Positions 54,956 through 63,417 of a stretch of DNA of 64,000 bases are shown here, one piece after another. The stretch spans positions 62,001 through 126,000 of the forward strand of contig NZ_JADQAQ010000002.1 of NCBI RefSeq assembly GCF_022129445.1. Direction: 5' to 3'. The notes below the pieces were generated by a model. That model worked only from the letters and a program-made list of their open reading frames with translations. It was not told the origin of the DNA and did no database searches. The DNA comes from Photobacterium sp. Ph5 (lineage in GTDB: Bacteria; Pseudomonadota; Gammaproteobacteria; Enterobacterales; Vibrionaceae). The stretch's first letter is position 1. Every line of letters starts with the position of its first letter. The position numbers and the translations under genes were made by a program.

Positions 54956-55364
54956 ACGTCATGTACTTATATAACTAAAGAACAACCAATCCAGTATTGA
55001 TAATCAGCGGCCAAACTTTATTCAATACTATTTTTGAAGAACATCCACAAACTCTTGATTCATTTATAGCCTCAGATTATTCACAATCTGCTTGTTTTTA
55101 TCTTTATAAAACTATCAACAAATCAAACATATCACACAATATTTACAATTGACCACTTTATTTAACCAGGTAGCAGAATAGGTCGTTTACCGATGCAAAA
55201 TGACTATTTTTATGAACATAATGCTTCTTTGATTCATTTTATTACTGAAAAAGTACAGGTTGTTAATCCATTGTTATATATTTTTAGTATAAAATTATAA
55301 GGTCAATCTCAATTGGCAATTATTCATCGTGGCATATGATAATGATATAGATGGAGGACTGAAC
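54956..55364. other. Intergenic, no gene seen
   Basis: About 410 AT-rich bases. One 35-codon frame (55193-55300) has no ribosome binding site and I do not call it. No RNA gene or repeat recognised. Confidence 0.4.
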
Positions 55365-55550
55365 ATGAATAACCAAGATAGAATTGAAGATATCGAACAA
55401 AAAATATCTATTGCCTATCAAGAAGGTCATTTTGATCAGGCCAGGACCCTAGAGAAGCAATTAAAGAAAATGAGGGGGCACCATAATTTATATGACCAAA
55501 ATGACCCTTACTCGCTAGAGGGACGTTTTTATTATGATGATCACGACTAA
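55365..55550 (+). CDS. Small helical hypothetical protein
   Basis: 61 residues from ATG 55365 (MNNQDRIEDIEQKIS), with GGAGG 7 bases before; the frame can extend 12 codons upstream. Residues 3-37 form a charged amphipathic helix (IEDIEQKISIAYQEGHFDQARTLEKQLKKM split by GH), resembling small UvrB/UvrC-like helical hairpins; the tail is Asp/Tyr/His-rich. Cytoplasmic. No family recognised. Confidence 0.7.
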   Translation: MNNQDRIEDIEQKISIAYQEGHFDQARTLEKQLKKMRGHHNLYDQNDPYSLEGRFYYDDHD

Positions 55551-55571
55551 ATAAGTAATCATTTAATATCA

Positions 55572-55597
55572 GGCGATGATTATTCATCGCCGTTTTT
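55572..55597. terminator. Terminator after the small helical protein
   Basis: Stem GGCGATGA (55572-55579) / TCATCGCC (55584-55591), 4-base loop, then GTTTTTG. Between convergent genes. Confidence 0.82.
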
Positions 55598-55604
55598 GTA
55601 TTGC

Positions 55605-55889
55605 TTAATACAACTGCTCTTGCATGATATCACCAGTATAGAGATCCATTTCAATTTCAACACGATGACCATCTTTATTTAAGGCGTCGACTTCTATCTC
55701 ATTATATTCTCGAACTACCTTAATTTTTCGAAAATCATAATAACCACCTTTTTCAAGAATTTTCATTGCCTTAGGGATGCTAATTACGTCTGAAGACTTT
55801 TCTATCGGATCGGCGTAACCTATTGACATAAAAAACAAACCCATAGTGCTGAGTGATAGCACAAATAGCTTAAATTTCATCTTTTTCAT
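55605..55889 (-). CDS. Periplasmic PepSY domain protein
   Basis: 94 residues. Sec signal with cleavage after YA (residue 26). One PepSY domain: ISIPKAMKILEKGGYYDFRKIKVVREYNE then IEVDALNKDGHRVEIEMDLYTGDIM, the usual helix-strand-strand pattern. Small periplasmic PepSY proteins are often controlled by two-component systems and may inhibit proteases; function here unknown. Either ATG 55889 or ATG 55880 could be the start; GGAT is better placed for the second. Confidence 0.85.
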   Translation of the reverse strand: MKKMKFKLFVLSLSTMGLFFMSIGYADPIEKSSDVISIPKAMKILEKGGYYDFRKIKVVREYNEIEVDALNKDGHRVEIEMDLYTGDIMQEQLY

Positions 55890-56340
55890 CCATCTGAGCT
55901 GCCGTATTTATCAATAGCCTGAAACAATTCAAGCTATTATTAACCAAAAAAATTAGATGTCGCTATCATCAACGACCCCATGTTATTTATATATAACTAT
56001 TATCTCTTCCCTGCTTTTATTTCATTTAAGTGTAACGAATTAATCAATATTGAGACTCTCGATTTAGAGAATATGTAATAGAGTAAGGCAATGTTAATTT
56101 CCTTTATCTTAATCAACTATAACCAGTCTTACTTCCATTTGTACATATGTTACATTCTTACATCACTTCTATCTTATTCTTTATTAAAAAGATTTTTATG
56201 TATATCACAATGTAAAAAAACACCCATCAATTTCGTATACAATTGTTAGCATTAGGAAAGATTTGCTAGTACAAGCTTGCTCCTTATTCATTCAAGGGGT
56301 ATAAATTAAAGCATATTTCATCGTTTAAAGAGCGTTATCA
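55890..56340. other. Intergenic, no gene seen
   Basis: About 450 AT-rich bases between divergent genes; it should contain the promoters of the PepSY protein and of the lipoprotein at 56341. No recognisable operator, hairpin or small gene. Confidence 0.4.
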
Positions 56341-56832
56341 ATGAAAAAGTTTGTTTTAGCGGCAGCCATTGCATCATCATTATTACTTGCTGGATGCAGT
56401 GATAAAGTTGACGAATCAACAATCAGTAATGTTGTACAATCAAGCCAATACGAGCAACCAAATCTTGGTATTACGGCTGACACAACTCCGTTTGAAGTTA
56501 AGAATCTAAAGATTGATAAAGTATTACTTGATACAAAAACTGATTACAAAGCAAAAGTAACTTACGATCTTGTTGCAACAAAGAGTCTTGATCAATTCAA
56601 AGAGTCAATGCGTAAAGTTGCAGAGCAACCAGCTAAAGAAAATAATGCCGCAGATCAAACCAAAAACGATTTAGGTTCAGCATTAACTAGCCTTAAGAAC
56701 AACCTATCTTCAGAAGTTATGGTTGTAGCTTACGGAGCAAAATACGGCGATTTCAAAGCAGGTCAAGTTGTCGATACAATTTCAGAAGAAGTTGCACTGA
56801 AGAAAGTTAATGATCAATGGGTTAAAGATTAA
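56341..56832 (+). CDS. Uncharacterised lipoprotein
   Basis: 163 residues. Lipoprotein signal with lipobox LLAGC (Cys19). Mature part has short beta strands (FEVKNLKIDKVLL, YKAKVTYDLVATKSL) and a helical, Lys/Asn-rich middle, ending in EEVALKKVNDQWVKD, a motif seen at the end of small NTF2-like or DUF domains. Envelope-associated. Single gene with its own terminator. No family recognised. Confidence 0.75.
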   Translation: MKKFVLAAAIASSLLLAGCSDKVDESTISNVVQSSQYEQPNLGITADTTPFEVKNLKIDKVLLDTKTDYKAKVTYDLVATKSLDQFKESMRKVAEQPAKENNAADQTKNDLGSALTSLKNNLSSEVMVVAYGAKYGDFKAGQVVDTISEEVALKKVNDQWVKD

Positions 56833-56847
56833 TTAGACCTATAATTT

Positions 56848-56889
56848 AAAACGCCTATTTTCAGCTTAAATGCTATGAATAGGCGTTTT
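56848..56889 (+). terminator. Bidirectional terminator, lipoprotein / amidohydrolase genes
   Basis: Stem AAAACGCCTATT (56848-56859) / AATAGGCGTTTT (56878-56889), 18-base loop, then TATTGC. Confidence 0.85.
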
Positions 56890-56907
56890 TATTGCTTTTA
56901 CAGTCTG

Positions 56908-58647
56908 TTACTTATCAATTGGAAATAACTTACCTTCAAATACGGTACCGTAAATTGGCAGATCTTTAAGTGTCTTAATATCCACTTTATATGGGTCTTG
57001 CTCTAGGATGGTAAAATTAGCTATTTTACCTGTTTTAATACTACCCAGAGTTTCTTCTTCACCCCACGAATAAGCCGCCTCAATCGTGATACCGCGCAGA
57101 GCTGCATCTCGCGATAATGCTAAATCAGGACGAATAACATTACCTTCATTCGTCATACGTGTTGCTGCACTCCATGCTAGTAATAATGGATCTGATGGCG
57201 CCATTGGTGCATCAGAGTGAAGTGATACTGGAATACCCTCTTTCTCAATCGTTGCCAAGCGAACCATTGAATGCGCACGCTCTTTACCTAAACCAACTTC
57301 ACCAAACTTTTCACTAAAGCCAGTCACGTAATAAGGATTTACACTAATGATTGCGCCTAGTGATTTTAGCTTCTCGACTTGCTCATCTGTAGAGTTTGCA
57401 AAGTGGATAATGGTAAAACGATGATCTTCACGTGGATATTCAGCTTGTCGCTTTTCTAAAATCTTAATTAGCTTCTCAACGCCAAGATCACCATTTACAT
57501 GTACCAAGATTTGATAATCATTTTCCCAGAAAATCTTGGTGATCGCTTCAACATCCTCAGGCGTTTGGATCCATTCACCATGGTGCCCATCAATATACCC
57601 ATCTTTCATCTTCATCAACTGAGAGATGATCGCACCATCAAACAACAACTTAACTTGTTTATCAAAGAAACGAACCTTGCCTTCTTCTGGTAAAGTCGTT
57701 GTGATGCGTTCAACTTCCTTCAATACGCCTTCCTTACCTTTTGTGAAATATGGCGTTTTACTTTCTGGCGTAAAGAATGAATACATCGGCGTAGATTCAC
57801 CACCAAGGATCTCAAGATATGTATCGATCATATAATCAGGGATAAATGCTCCAGGCTCATTGTAAGCTGTTACCCCTTTTTGATGTAGCATGGTCACCAT
57901 CTGCTTTAATCCCGCAGAAAAGCGCTCTTTGTTACCTAATTCAGATGCAATTCGTGGTAATAAGTAAATTAATGCCCCGCCTTCTAAGAAGTGACCTTCA
58001 TCTAGATTTGCCTGATCAGCAACCTCTTTACCTAACTTATCAATATCATCTTGATTAAGACCAAATTTTTTAATAAATGCAGAGTTCACATAAAACTCAT
58101 GTGCTGAGCGATGCCACACACCAATTGGACGTGTGTTTGAAATTTTATCTAACTCTTGTCGTGAAAGTTCGCCATGAAAGAAATTGTTAAATCCCCATGT
58201 CCATAGCACTTCATTCGGATCTGTTAACGCTTTTTCTTGCGCCATCAAAGCTGCAATATAATCATCATGGTTCGTTACAGCAGGCCACGTTTTTGAAGGT
58301 AACTTCCACTCTTCTGGTGCAATAACCGGCATATTTAGTGTTAACGATGCTAAAAAAGGATGTAAGTGTTGCTCAATAAAACCAGGCATCAATACTTTAT
58401 CGTCTAAATCCACTTTTTTTGAATTTGGATATTGTTTCAAAGCATCTTTTTCTAAGCCGACATAAACAATTTTACCATATTTACTTGTTACAACCGCTTC
58501 TGCTCTTGGTTGTGCTTTTTCCATAGTGATCACAGAGCCACCGTAGAAAATCGTTGTTTGAGGATCTTTATTTTCATTTGCATGAGCGCTAAATGATGTA
58601 GATGCTAGCAGTAGCATTAATAAGGAAGAAAGCGTTGAATATTTCAT
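56908..58647 (-). CDS. Secreted amidohydrolase, YtcJ-like
   Basis: 579 residues with a Sec signal (cleavage after AHA, residue 24). TIM-barrel amidohydrolase of the amidohydrolase_3 family: GFIEQHLHPF (metal-binding HxH), KQVKLLFDGAI, YQILVHVNGDLG (His), FTIIHFANST (His), IPVSLHSDAPM (Asp) and the C-terminal composite beta domain (GSIKTGKIANFTILEQDPY). Probably a binuclear-metal hydrolase of C-N bonds in the periplasm; substrate unknown. A YtcJ relative but exported. Confidence 0.85.
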   Translation of the reverse strand: MKYSTLSSLLMLLLASTSFSAHANENKDPQTTIFYGGSVITMEKAQPRAEAVVTSKYGKIVYVGLEKDALKQYPNSKKVDLDDKVLMPGFIEQHLHPFLASLTLNMPVIAPEEWKLPSKTWPAVTNHDDYIAALMAQEKALTDPNEVLWTWGFNNFFHGELSRQELDKISNTRPIGVWHRSAHEFYVNSAFIKKFGLNQDDIDKLGKEVADQANLDEGHFLEGGALIYLLPRIASELGNKERFSAGLKQMVTMLHQKGVTAYNEPGAFIPDYMIDTYLEILGGESTPMYSFFTPESKTPYFTKGKEGVLKEVERITTTLPEEGKVRFFDKQVKLLFDGAIISQLMKMKDGYIDGHHGEWIQTPEDVEAITKIFWENDYQILVHVNGDLGVEKLIKILEKRQAEYPREDHRFTIIHFANSTDEQVEKLKSLGAIISVNPYYVTGFSEKFGEVGLGKERAHSMVRLATIEKEGIPVSLHSDAPMAPSDPLLLAWSAATRMTNEGNVIRPDLALSRDAALRGITIEAAYSWGEEETLGSIKTGKIANFTILEQDPYKVDIKTLKDLPIYGTVFEGKLFPIDK

Positions 58648-58871
58648 AAATCCCTTTATTTACAGTAATTATCTAGATATAACTTAAACAATCTAACCGT
58701 AATTACTATTTTTTCATTAAAAATAGATATATTAGTCACAAAAAAACACCACTCCCATCATCACTATATATATCAATACGTTAAGGAAATATTTGATAGA
58801 TTTAATTTTTATAGTGAAATACCGTCTTTTTCTGTAGAGTATAATTATCATCAATACGCAATGGAGATGAC

Positions 58872-59198
58872 ATGATGAGCATGACAAGCGTAACAATCAC
58901 AGTGCCAGCGCATTTAGTGCCTGGAGGTTTACCCATTCCTAATGTCAAAGCATTTGGCTTTAATGGCTTTGAGCGCAGCTTTGTTAATTCAGACAAAGAC
59001 GACTTAACAACCTTTGCTTTTTTTGCACCTGTCGCTAGTTGTACCGAGAGTCAATTTAATAAAGAGCTCGAAAAGTACTTTTGGTATTTTTCAAAGGGAA
59101 CGCCTTTTAACATGACAAAAGAGTTTGATGATCAGACTGCCAAACATCACCGCTGTAAGTACCTTCATGAACGACTCATTCAAGAAAGTATCGCTTAA
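58872..59198 (+). CDS. Hypothetical protein
   Basis: 108 residues, soluble. GGAG lies 5 bases before the ATG. The sequence starts with a beta strand (SVTITVPAHLVPGGLPIP) and ends in helices (FNKELEKYFWYFSKG, HERLIQESIA). Aromatic-rich. No family recognised; no signal peptide. Single gene. Confidence 0.7.
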   Translation: MMSMTSVTITVPAHLVPGGLPIPNVKAFGFNGFERSFVNSDKDDLTTFAFFAPVASCTESQFNKELEKYFWYFSKGTPFNMTKEFDDQTAKHHRCKYLHERLIQESIA

Positions 59199-59350
59199 TC
59201 TTTTCTGCTCTCTCTCAATACTTTCCGTTTACATTTATCTGTCGTAATCATGAATTAGTAAAAATTACATGGTTACGACACAAAAATGTCATGCTAGCTC
59301 CCTACCCTCATCAGCAATTTATCGTGATAACAACTAGTAAGGAATGAGAT

Positions 59351-60052
59351 TTGTCACTTAATCTTGAGCACAACATTCGCCCTTGTTTGGCCATTTTTGA
59401 TCTTGATGAAACACTTATCGCAGCAGATTCAGCGAGCCTTTGGACAACATTTCTCGTTAATAACCAACTAGCTTCTTCATCGTTAAAGCAACAAGAAGCT
59501 GAAATGATGCAAGCTTACAAAAAAGGTAAGCTTGATATGGAGAGCTATATGCATAAAACATTAGCTCCTTTAGTAGGAAAAACGGAACAAGAAATATCTG
59601 CACTTGTGACACGTTTTATTGAAGAAGACATTTTACCTGCCGTTTATTCTGATGGAATTAAAAGAATTGAATGGCATAGAAAACGTGGTGATGAAATCAT
59701 AATTATCTCGGCATCATCTGAACATCTCGTCAAACCAATTGCAAAGAAACTCGGCGTATCTCATTCTATTGCTATTAATTTAGAAACAATTAACGGTGTC
59801 TATACAGGGCAAACATCTGGTGTACTCAGCTATCGCGAAGGTAAAATTACGCGTCTTGAATCTTGGCTTGCAGAACAATCACAATATTTTCGTCACTATT
59901 ACGGCTATAGTGACTCTATCAACGACTTACCTTTGCTTCAATTCGTTCAGAAACCTTTTGCAGTTAACCCTGATCCTACTCTATCGCTTCATGCTCAAAT
60001 GAATGAGTGGACAATTATGGACTGGCGACACGATAACAATATCTTACGCTAA
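59351..60052 (+). CDS. HAD-IB phosphatase, SerB-like
   Basis: 233 residues. HAD motif I FDLDETLIAAD, motif II IIISASSEHLV, motif III Lys region (REGKITRLESW) and motif IV YSDSINDLPLL. The subclass IB cap between motifs I and II matches the YfhB/PSP-like HAD-IB group that hydrolyses phosphoserine, lysophosphatidic acid or related substrates. Start TTG 59351 with AAGGA 7 bases upstream. Cytoplasmic. Confidence 0.88.
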   Translation: MSLNLEHNIRPCLAIFDLDETLIAADSASLWTTFLVNNQLASSSLKQQEAEMMQAYKKGKLDMESYMHKTLAPLVGKTEQEISALVTRFIEEDILPAVYSDGIKRIEWHRKRGDEIIIISASSEHLVKPIAKKLGVSHSIAINLETINGVYTGQTSGVLSYREGKITRLESWLAEQSQYFRHYYGYSDSINDLPLLQFVQKPFAVNPDPTLSLHAQMNEWTIMDWRHDNNILR

Positions 60053-60406
60053 CATACGGAAACGTATATTATTGTTGCACCAACAGCATACTTTTGATTT
60101 TATGCTGTTTTCACTTGTCCCTGTATTGATATTTTACATTGCAGCCCTCATTTACAGATAGTAACAATAATCGCCGATATATTTTGTGGCGAAGAGTAGA
60201 TGTGTTACAACTTTCGTAATACATTATCTGTGCATTTTATTTAGATTTAAGCCTTGTATTAGTATATTCAGCTACGGTTCAAGTGAATAATGTGAATAAT
60301 GCAGTTAACGAACTAACCTATAAAGCAAGGTTGATTCTTTTTGATTTCAGAGTCAGCTACGCAATTAAGCTATCCCTGCACATAGGGTATTGAGAAGGTA
60401 AAAACC
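60053..60406. other. Intergenic, no gene seen
   Basis: About 350 bases between same-strand genes. It should hold the promoter of the DUF2076 gene; no clear hairpin, operator or small gene. Confidence 0.4.
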
Positions 60407-61165
60407 ATGACTCCACAAGAAAAAGATCTTATTCAAAGCGTTGCTACTAAGCTCAAACAAAGCCCAGAAAGCAAAAAAGATGCAGATGCTGAAAAATTCA
60501 TTGCCGATGAAATAGCCTCTCAACCTGATGCTATTTACAAACTTACTCAAGCAGTTCTTGTACAAGAAATGGCACTAAAACAGCTTAAAGAAAAGAACGA
60601 CTACTTAGAAAAAAATGCTGAGTACTATAAAGAAGAATCAAACCGTGGTTCATTAAGCCGTATGTTTGGTGGTTCTCGCCCTGCTCCTCAACCACCACAA
60701 CCACCTGTTCGCCAACCAAGTGCATTTGGTGGATTTATGCAAACAGCGGCAGGTGTTGCTGCAGGTATGGTTGCAGGTAGCGTAATTAGTAACATGCTAT
60801 TTGATCACGATCAGCCAGCAGATACAGCAGCGGCAGATCCAGCGCCAGCAGCAGATGCAACTGATACAACCCAAGATGCGGCACCTGATACAGCATCTGC
60901 AGATCAGGCTGTACCAGAAGCGGATGTTGCAAACCCAGCGTTTGATGACCAAGGTGGTAGCAGCTTCTTAGACGACACAGCTAATAACTTTAGCTCTGAT
61001 TACACCGGTGGATTTGGTAACTCAGGCTTTGATGATAACCAAGGATTTGGCGATTCTGGTTTTGGCGGTGATGACAGCGGCTTTGGTGACGACGATACAT
61101 TCGCTAACAATGGTTTTGGTGGTGGCGACGACAGTGGCTTTGGTGACTTCGACGACGACCTATAA
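60407..61165 (+). CDS. DUF2076 protein with Gly/Asp/Phe-rich repeat tail
   Basis: 252 residues. N-terminal helical domain (MTPQEKDLIQSVATKLKQ to about residue 80) and FGGFMQTAAGVAAGMVAGSVISNMLF, a Gly/Ala-rich segment that may insert in a membrane, match DUF2076. Next is an Ala/Asp/Pro-rich linker, then an acidic C-terminus with imperfect repeats of GFGDDDSGF type (GFGDSGFGGDDSGFGDDD). Low complexity suggests disorder. AGAAGG lies before ATG. Function unknown. Confidence 0.85.
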   Translation: MTPQEKDLIQSVATKLKQSPESKKDADAEKFIADEIASQPDAIYKLTQAVLVQEMALKQLKEKNDYLEKNAEYYKEESNRGSLSRMFGGSRPAPQPPQPPVRQPSAFGGFMQTAAGVAAGMVAGSVISNMLFDHDQPADTAAADPAPAADATDTTQDAAPDTASADQAVPEADVANPAFDDQGGSSFLDDTANNFSSDYTGGFGNSGFDDNQGFGDSGFGGDDSGFGDDDTFANNGFGGGDDSGFGDFDDDL

Positions 61166-61180
61166 TCGATTACTAAAACA

Positions 61181-61208
61181 AAAAAAGAGCGCATCAGCGC
61201 TCTTTTTT
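61181..61208. terminator. Bidirectional terminator, DUF2076 / membrane protein genes
   Basis: Perfect 12-bp stem AAAAAAGAGCGC / GCGCTCTTTTTT with an ATCA loop. Confidence 0.92.
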
Positions 61209-61225
61209 TATCTCTCTAAGATCAG

Positions 61226-61984
61226 CTATTCTACACTAGAAATTTCGGTTGCTTCTGAATTATCCATTAAAGCACGATAAGCCGTAGCTTCAACTGCTGC
61301 AATAATAAATGGAATTGCAATAACAATAACACCCCAAATAAACACATAAATAAATTTAAGGCTCATCGCAAAGTTAGGGTTAGCAAATAATAAGAAAATA
61401 GGTAAACCGATAAACAACATATACAACGCTACTGGCAAAAGTCCTGCTATCACAAAGGCATACAATCTTTTATGCTTAGTCAGCTCGAGAGCATCTTTAA
61501 ATGACGCTTTTTTACCTGCAGCAATAGCAGGTAAAACAAATGATAGAAGAGAAAAAATCACCCATCCAGCGCAACCTAAAAGCAGCAATAAAGTATATAA
61601 AATCCCGCTATTTACCCATTCATAATCTATTTGAAAAACAGCCCATATAGCATTTAGCAATCCAAATAATAAGAATAAATAAGCCGTATAGTGACGTTGA
61701 TGTGCATCAAAACTGATACCTTTCCAATTAGAAAAACGAGTATCATCTGTACCATGACTGTCTAATATTTGCTGTGTTCGTAGACAGATAATGGAAGATA
61801 CTAAGAAAATAGCTATATTGAGTACAAAAACTATAACTTCCTCATATAACTCACTACCGGCCATTGAAACTTTTAACGAACGTAATAAATACGTCACTAT
61901 GAATGGAATAAGTAACGCCTTTACTAACCGTATTTTATTTGAAAATACAGTTTGTGCTGACTGGTGAAGTGTTTCTAAAATCAT
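61226..61984 (-). CDS. Multi-pass membrane protein, unknown
   Basis: 252 residues from ATG 61984 (MILETLHQSAQTVF), with AAAGGA 7 bases before; the 5 codons upstream start at TTG. About six membrane spans, moderately charged loops. SFKDALELTKHKRLYAFVIAGLLPVALYM is the pattern seen in small inner-membrane families (DUF-type, YciC-like). No function can be given. Same strand and 30 bases or so from the RlpA-like gene, so possibly one operon. Confidence 0.7.
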   Translation of the reverse strand: MILETLHQSAQTVFSNKIRLVKALLIPFIVTYLLRSLKVSMAGSELYEEVIVFVLNIAIFLVSSIICLRTQQILDSHGTDDTRFSNWKGISFDAHQRHYTAYLFLLFGLLNAIWAVFQIDYEWVNSGILYTLLLLLGCAGWVIFSLLSFVLPAIAAGKKASFKDALELTKHKRLYAFVIAGLLPVALYMLFIGLPIFLLFANPNFAMSLKFIYVFIWGVIVIAIPFIIAAVEATAYRALMDNSEATEISSVE

Positions 61985-62028
61985 GTAATATCCTTTCAAT
62001 CATCGTCATGGCGATAAACTAATACAGG

Positions 62029-62448
62029 CTAATTTAAGGTCTCAACTTTTACTTTAAGCACACCAGATGCTGTATTTCCGATCGCGCTAAAAGCTGAGCG
62101 AGATAAATCAATCACTCGCCCTTTGGTAAATGGGCCTCGATCATTAACAGTCACAACAACACTTTTACTATTAGCTAAATTAGTTACTTTAACTTGCGTA
62201 CCAAAAGGTAGTGTTCGATGCGCTGCTGTGGGTTTATTTTGATCAAAACGCTGTCCACTGGCTGTTTTACGTCCTTGATATTTATTGGCGTAATATGACG
62301 CTTTACCGTATTCACCGTGATGCTGATGGCTAAAAACAGGTCGTGTTTTTGTTAATTCCTCATTACCTGAATTTACACACCCTCCTGCCGTTAATAAACA
62401 AGCCAGTAATAAAATATATTGTCGAGTAGCCATTTTCGGTAAAAACAT
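62029..62448 (-). CDS. RlpA-like lipoprotein (double-psi beta-barrel)
   Basis: 139 residues. Start ATG 62448 has AAGGAT 5 bases upstream. Signal ends in a lipobox-like LTAGGC (Cys24). The DPBB domain shows GKASYYANKYQGRKTASGQRFD, TAAHRTLPFGTQVKVTNLANSKSVVVTVNDRGPF and GRVIDLSRSAF. This is the catalytic core of RlpA-type lytic transglycosylases that act on peptide-free glycan at the septum, but the SPOR domain that targets RlpA is missing. So it is a short, septum-untargeted paralogue. Confidence 0.88.
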   Translation of the reverse strand: MFLPKMATRQYILLLACLLTAGGCVNSGNEELTKTRPVFSHQHHGEYGKASYYANKYQGRKTASGQRFDQNKPTAAHRTLPFGTQVKVTNLANSKSVVVTVNDRGPFTKGRVIDLSRSAFSAIGNTASGVLKVKVETLN

Positions 62449-62694
62449 CGTAATCCTTATAGATAACCATCAGAGCAATTAAACGCTATCATATAACTAT
62501 TTGATCTTCAGTATGTAAAGGTTATGTAAAAGTTATAACCTACAGATATACAAGCGCCAAATTTAATCTTCTGTTCATTATGTATTATTCATCCTATCTT
62601 TTTACTTCTGAGTACACGTCATTTCACAGTACTCACAATGAAAAGCTAGTGTTAAACTAATTACCTATTTTATTTAGTCGTTAAAGGCCATGTG

Positions 62695-62946
62695 ATGAAC
62701 CCTATTATTGCCCTGCTAAAAGAGAACAATATCAGCGATACTCAAATCAATGAGATTTTTCAGACATTGACGCAGAACCCTCTTGCAGCAATGACAACAA
62801 TTAGTCAGCTCGGCTTACCACAAGATAAGCTGCAACAATTGATGGCGCAGGTAATGCAGAATCCAGCGTTAATCAAAGAAGCAGTAGAAGAACTTGGTTT
62901 AGACTTTTCAAAAGTCGAAGAAGCAAAAGCACAATTGAATAAATAA
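62695..62946 (+). CDS. DUF2999 family small protein
   Basis: 83 residues from ATG 62695, with AAAGG 7 bases before; GTG 62692 is possible. All-helical: MNPIIALLKENNISDTQINEIF, then LGLPQDKLQQLMAQVMQNPALIKEAVEELGLDF. Matches DUF2999, a family largely restricted to Vibrionaceae and relatives, which supports the host assignment. Function unknown. Confidence 0.82.
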   Translation: MNPIIALLKENNISDTQINEIFQTLTQNPLAAMTTISQLGLPQDKLQQLMAQVMQNPALIKEAVEELGLDFSKVEEAKAQLNK

Positions 62947-62967
62947 CTGTGCGTTAACTTCTAGATC

Positions 62968-63006
62968 AAAAATGCCGTTAGTAGTTTTCCTACTAACGGC
63001 ATTTTT
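62968..63006. terminator. Bidirectional terminator, DUF2999 / nirD
   Basis: Perfect 17-bp stem (62968-62984 with 62990-63006; AAAAATGCCGTTAGTAG), 5-base loop, T-tract. Confidence 0.92.
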
Positions 63007-63045
63007 ATATTTAGACAAAAACGTACTGCAATAACGATAGGCTCA

Positions 63046-63417
63046 CTAACCTATATAAAGCCATAATTCGTTATTGTCCCAACGGGTTTTCCATGTACAA
63101 AGGGTATGCTCAGGCACTTCTAAGCACTTTCCTGTAGCCAGATCGTAATGTTGTTTCAATAATGGTGAGGCGACACATAACACACCATCTTGATCGCCAA
63201 CAATACCGCGACTCATAACATAAGCTTTTGCAATAGGATCCCAATTATCAACGGCATAGACCACGTTATTTTGTTTAGGCAAGTAATACAGTGCAATTTG
63301 TTGTTGATTCACTAAGGCGGCAATACCAGAGTTAGGAACTAAATCATCTTTATGGCAGATCTTAACCCAACGAAGATCTGATTTTATTGATTGAGGTATT
63401 TCCATCACATCACTCAT
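63046..63417 (-). CDS. nirD: Nitrite reductase small subunit
   Basis: 123 residues. Rieske-like fold of NirD without the 2Fe-2S ligands (CHKDDLVPNSGIAALVNQQQIALYYLP; MSRGIVGDQDGVLCVASPLLKQHYDLATGKCLE). Works with NirB to reduce nitrite to ammonia with NADH in the cytoplasm. Its start overlaps the nirB stop (ATGA-type overlap at 63414-63417), so it is translationally coupled. Confidence 0.93.
   Translation of the reverse strand: MSDVMEIPQSIKSDLRWVKICHKDDLVPNSGIAALVNQQQIALYYLPKQNNVVYAVDNWDPIAKAYVMSRGIVGDQDGVLCVASPLLKQHYDLATGKCLEVPEHTLCTWKTRWDNNELWLYIG

Noticed and set aside
55193-55300. 35-codon frame in the spacer before 55365
   Set aside because: No ribosome binding site and no conserved pattern.
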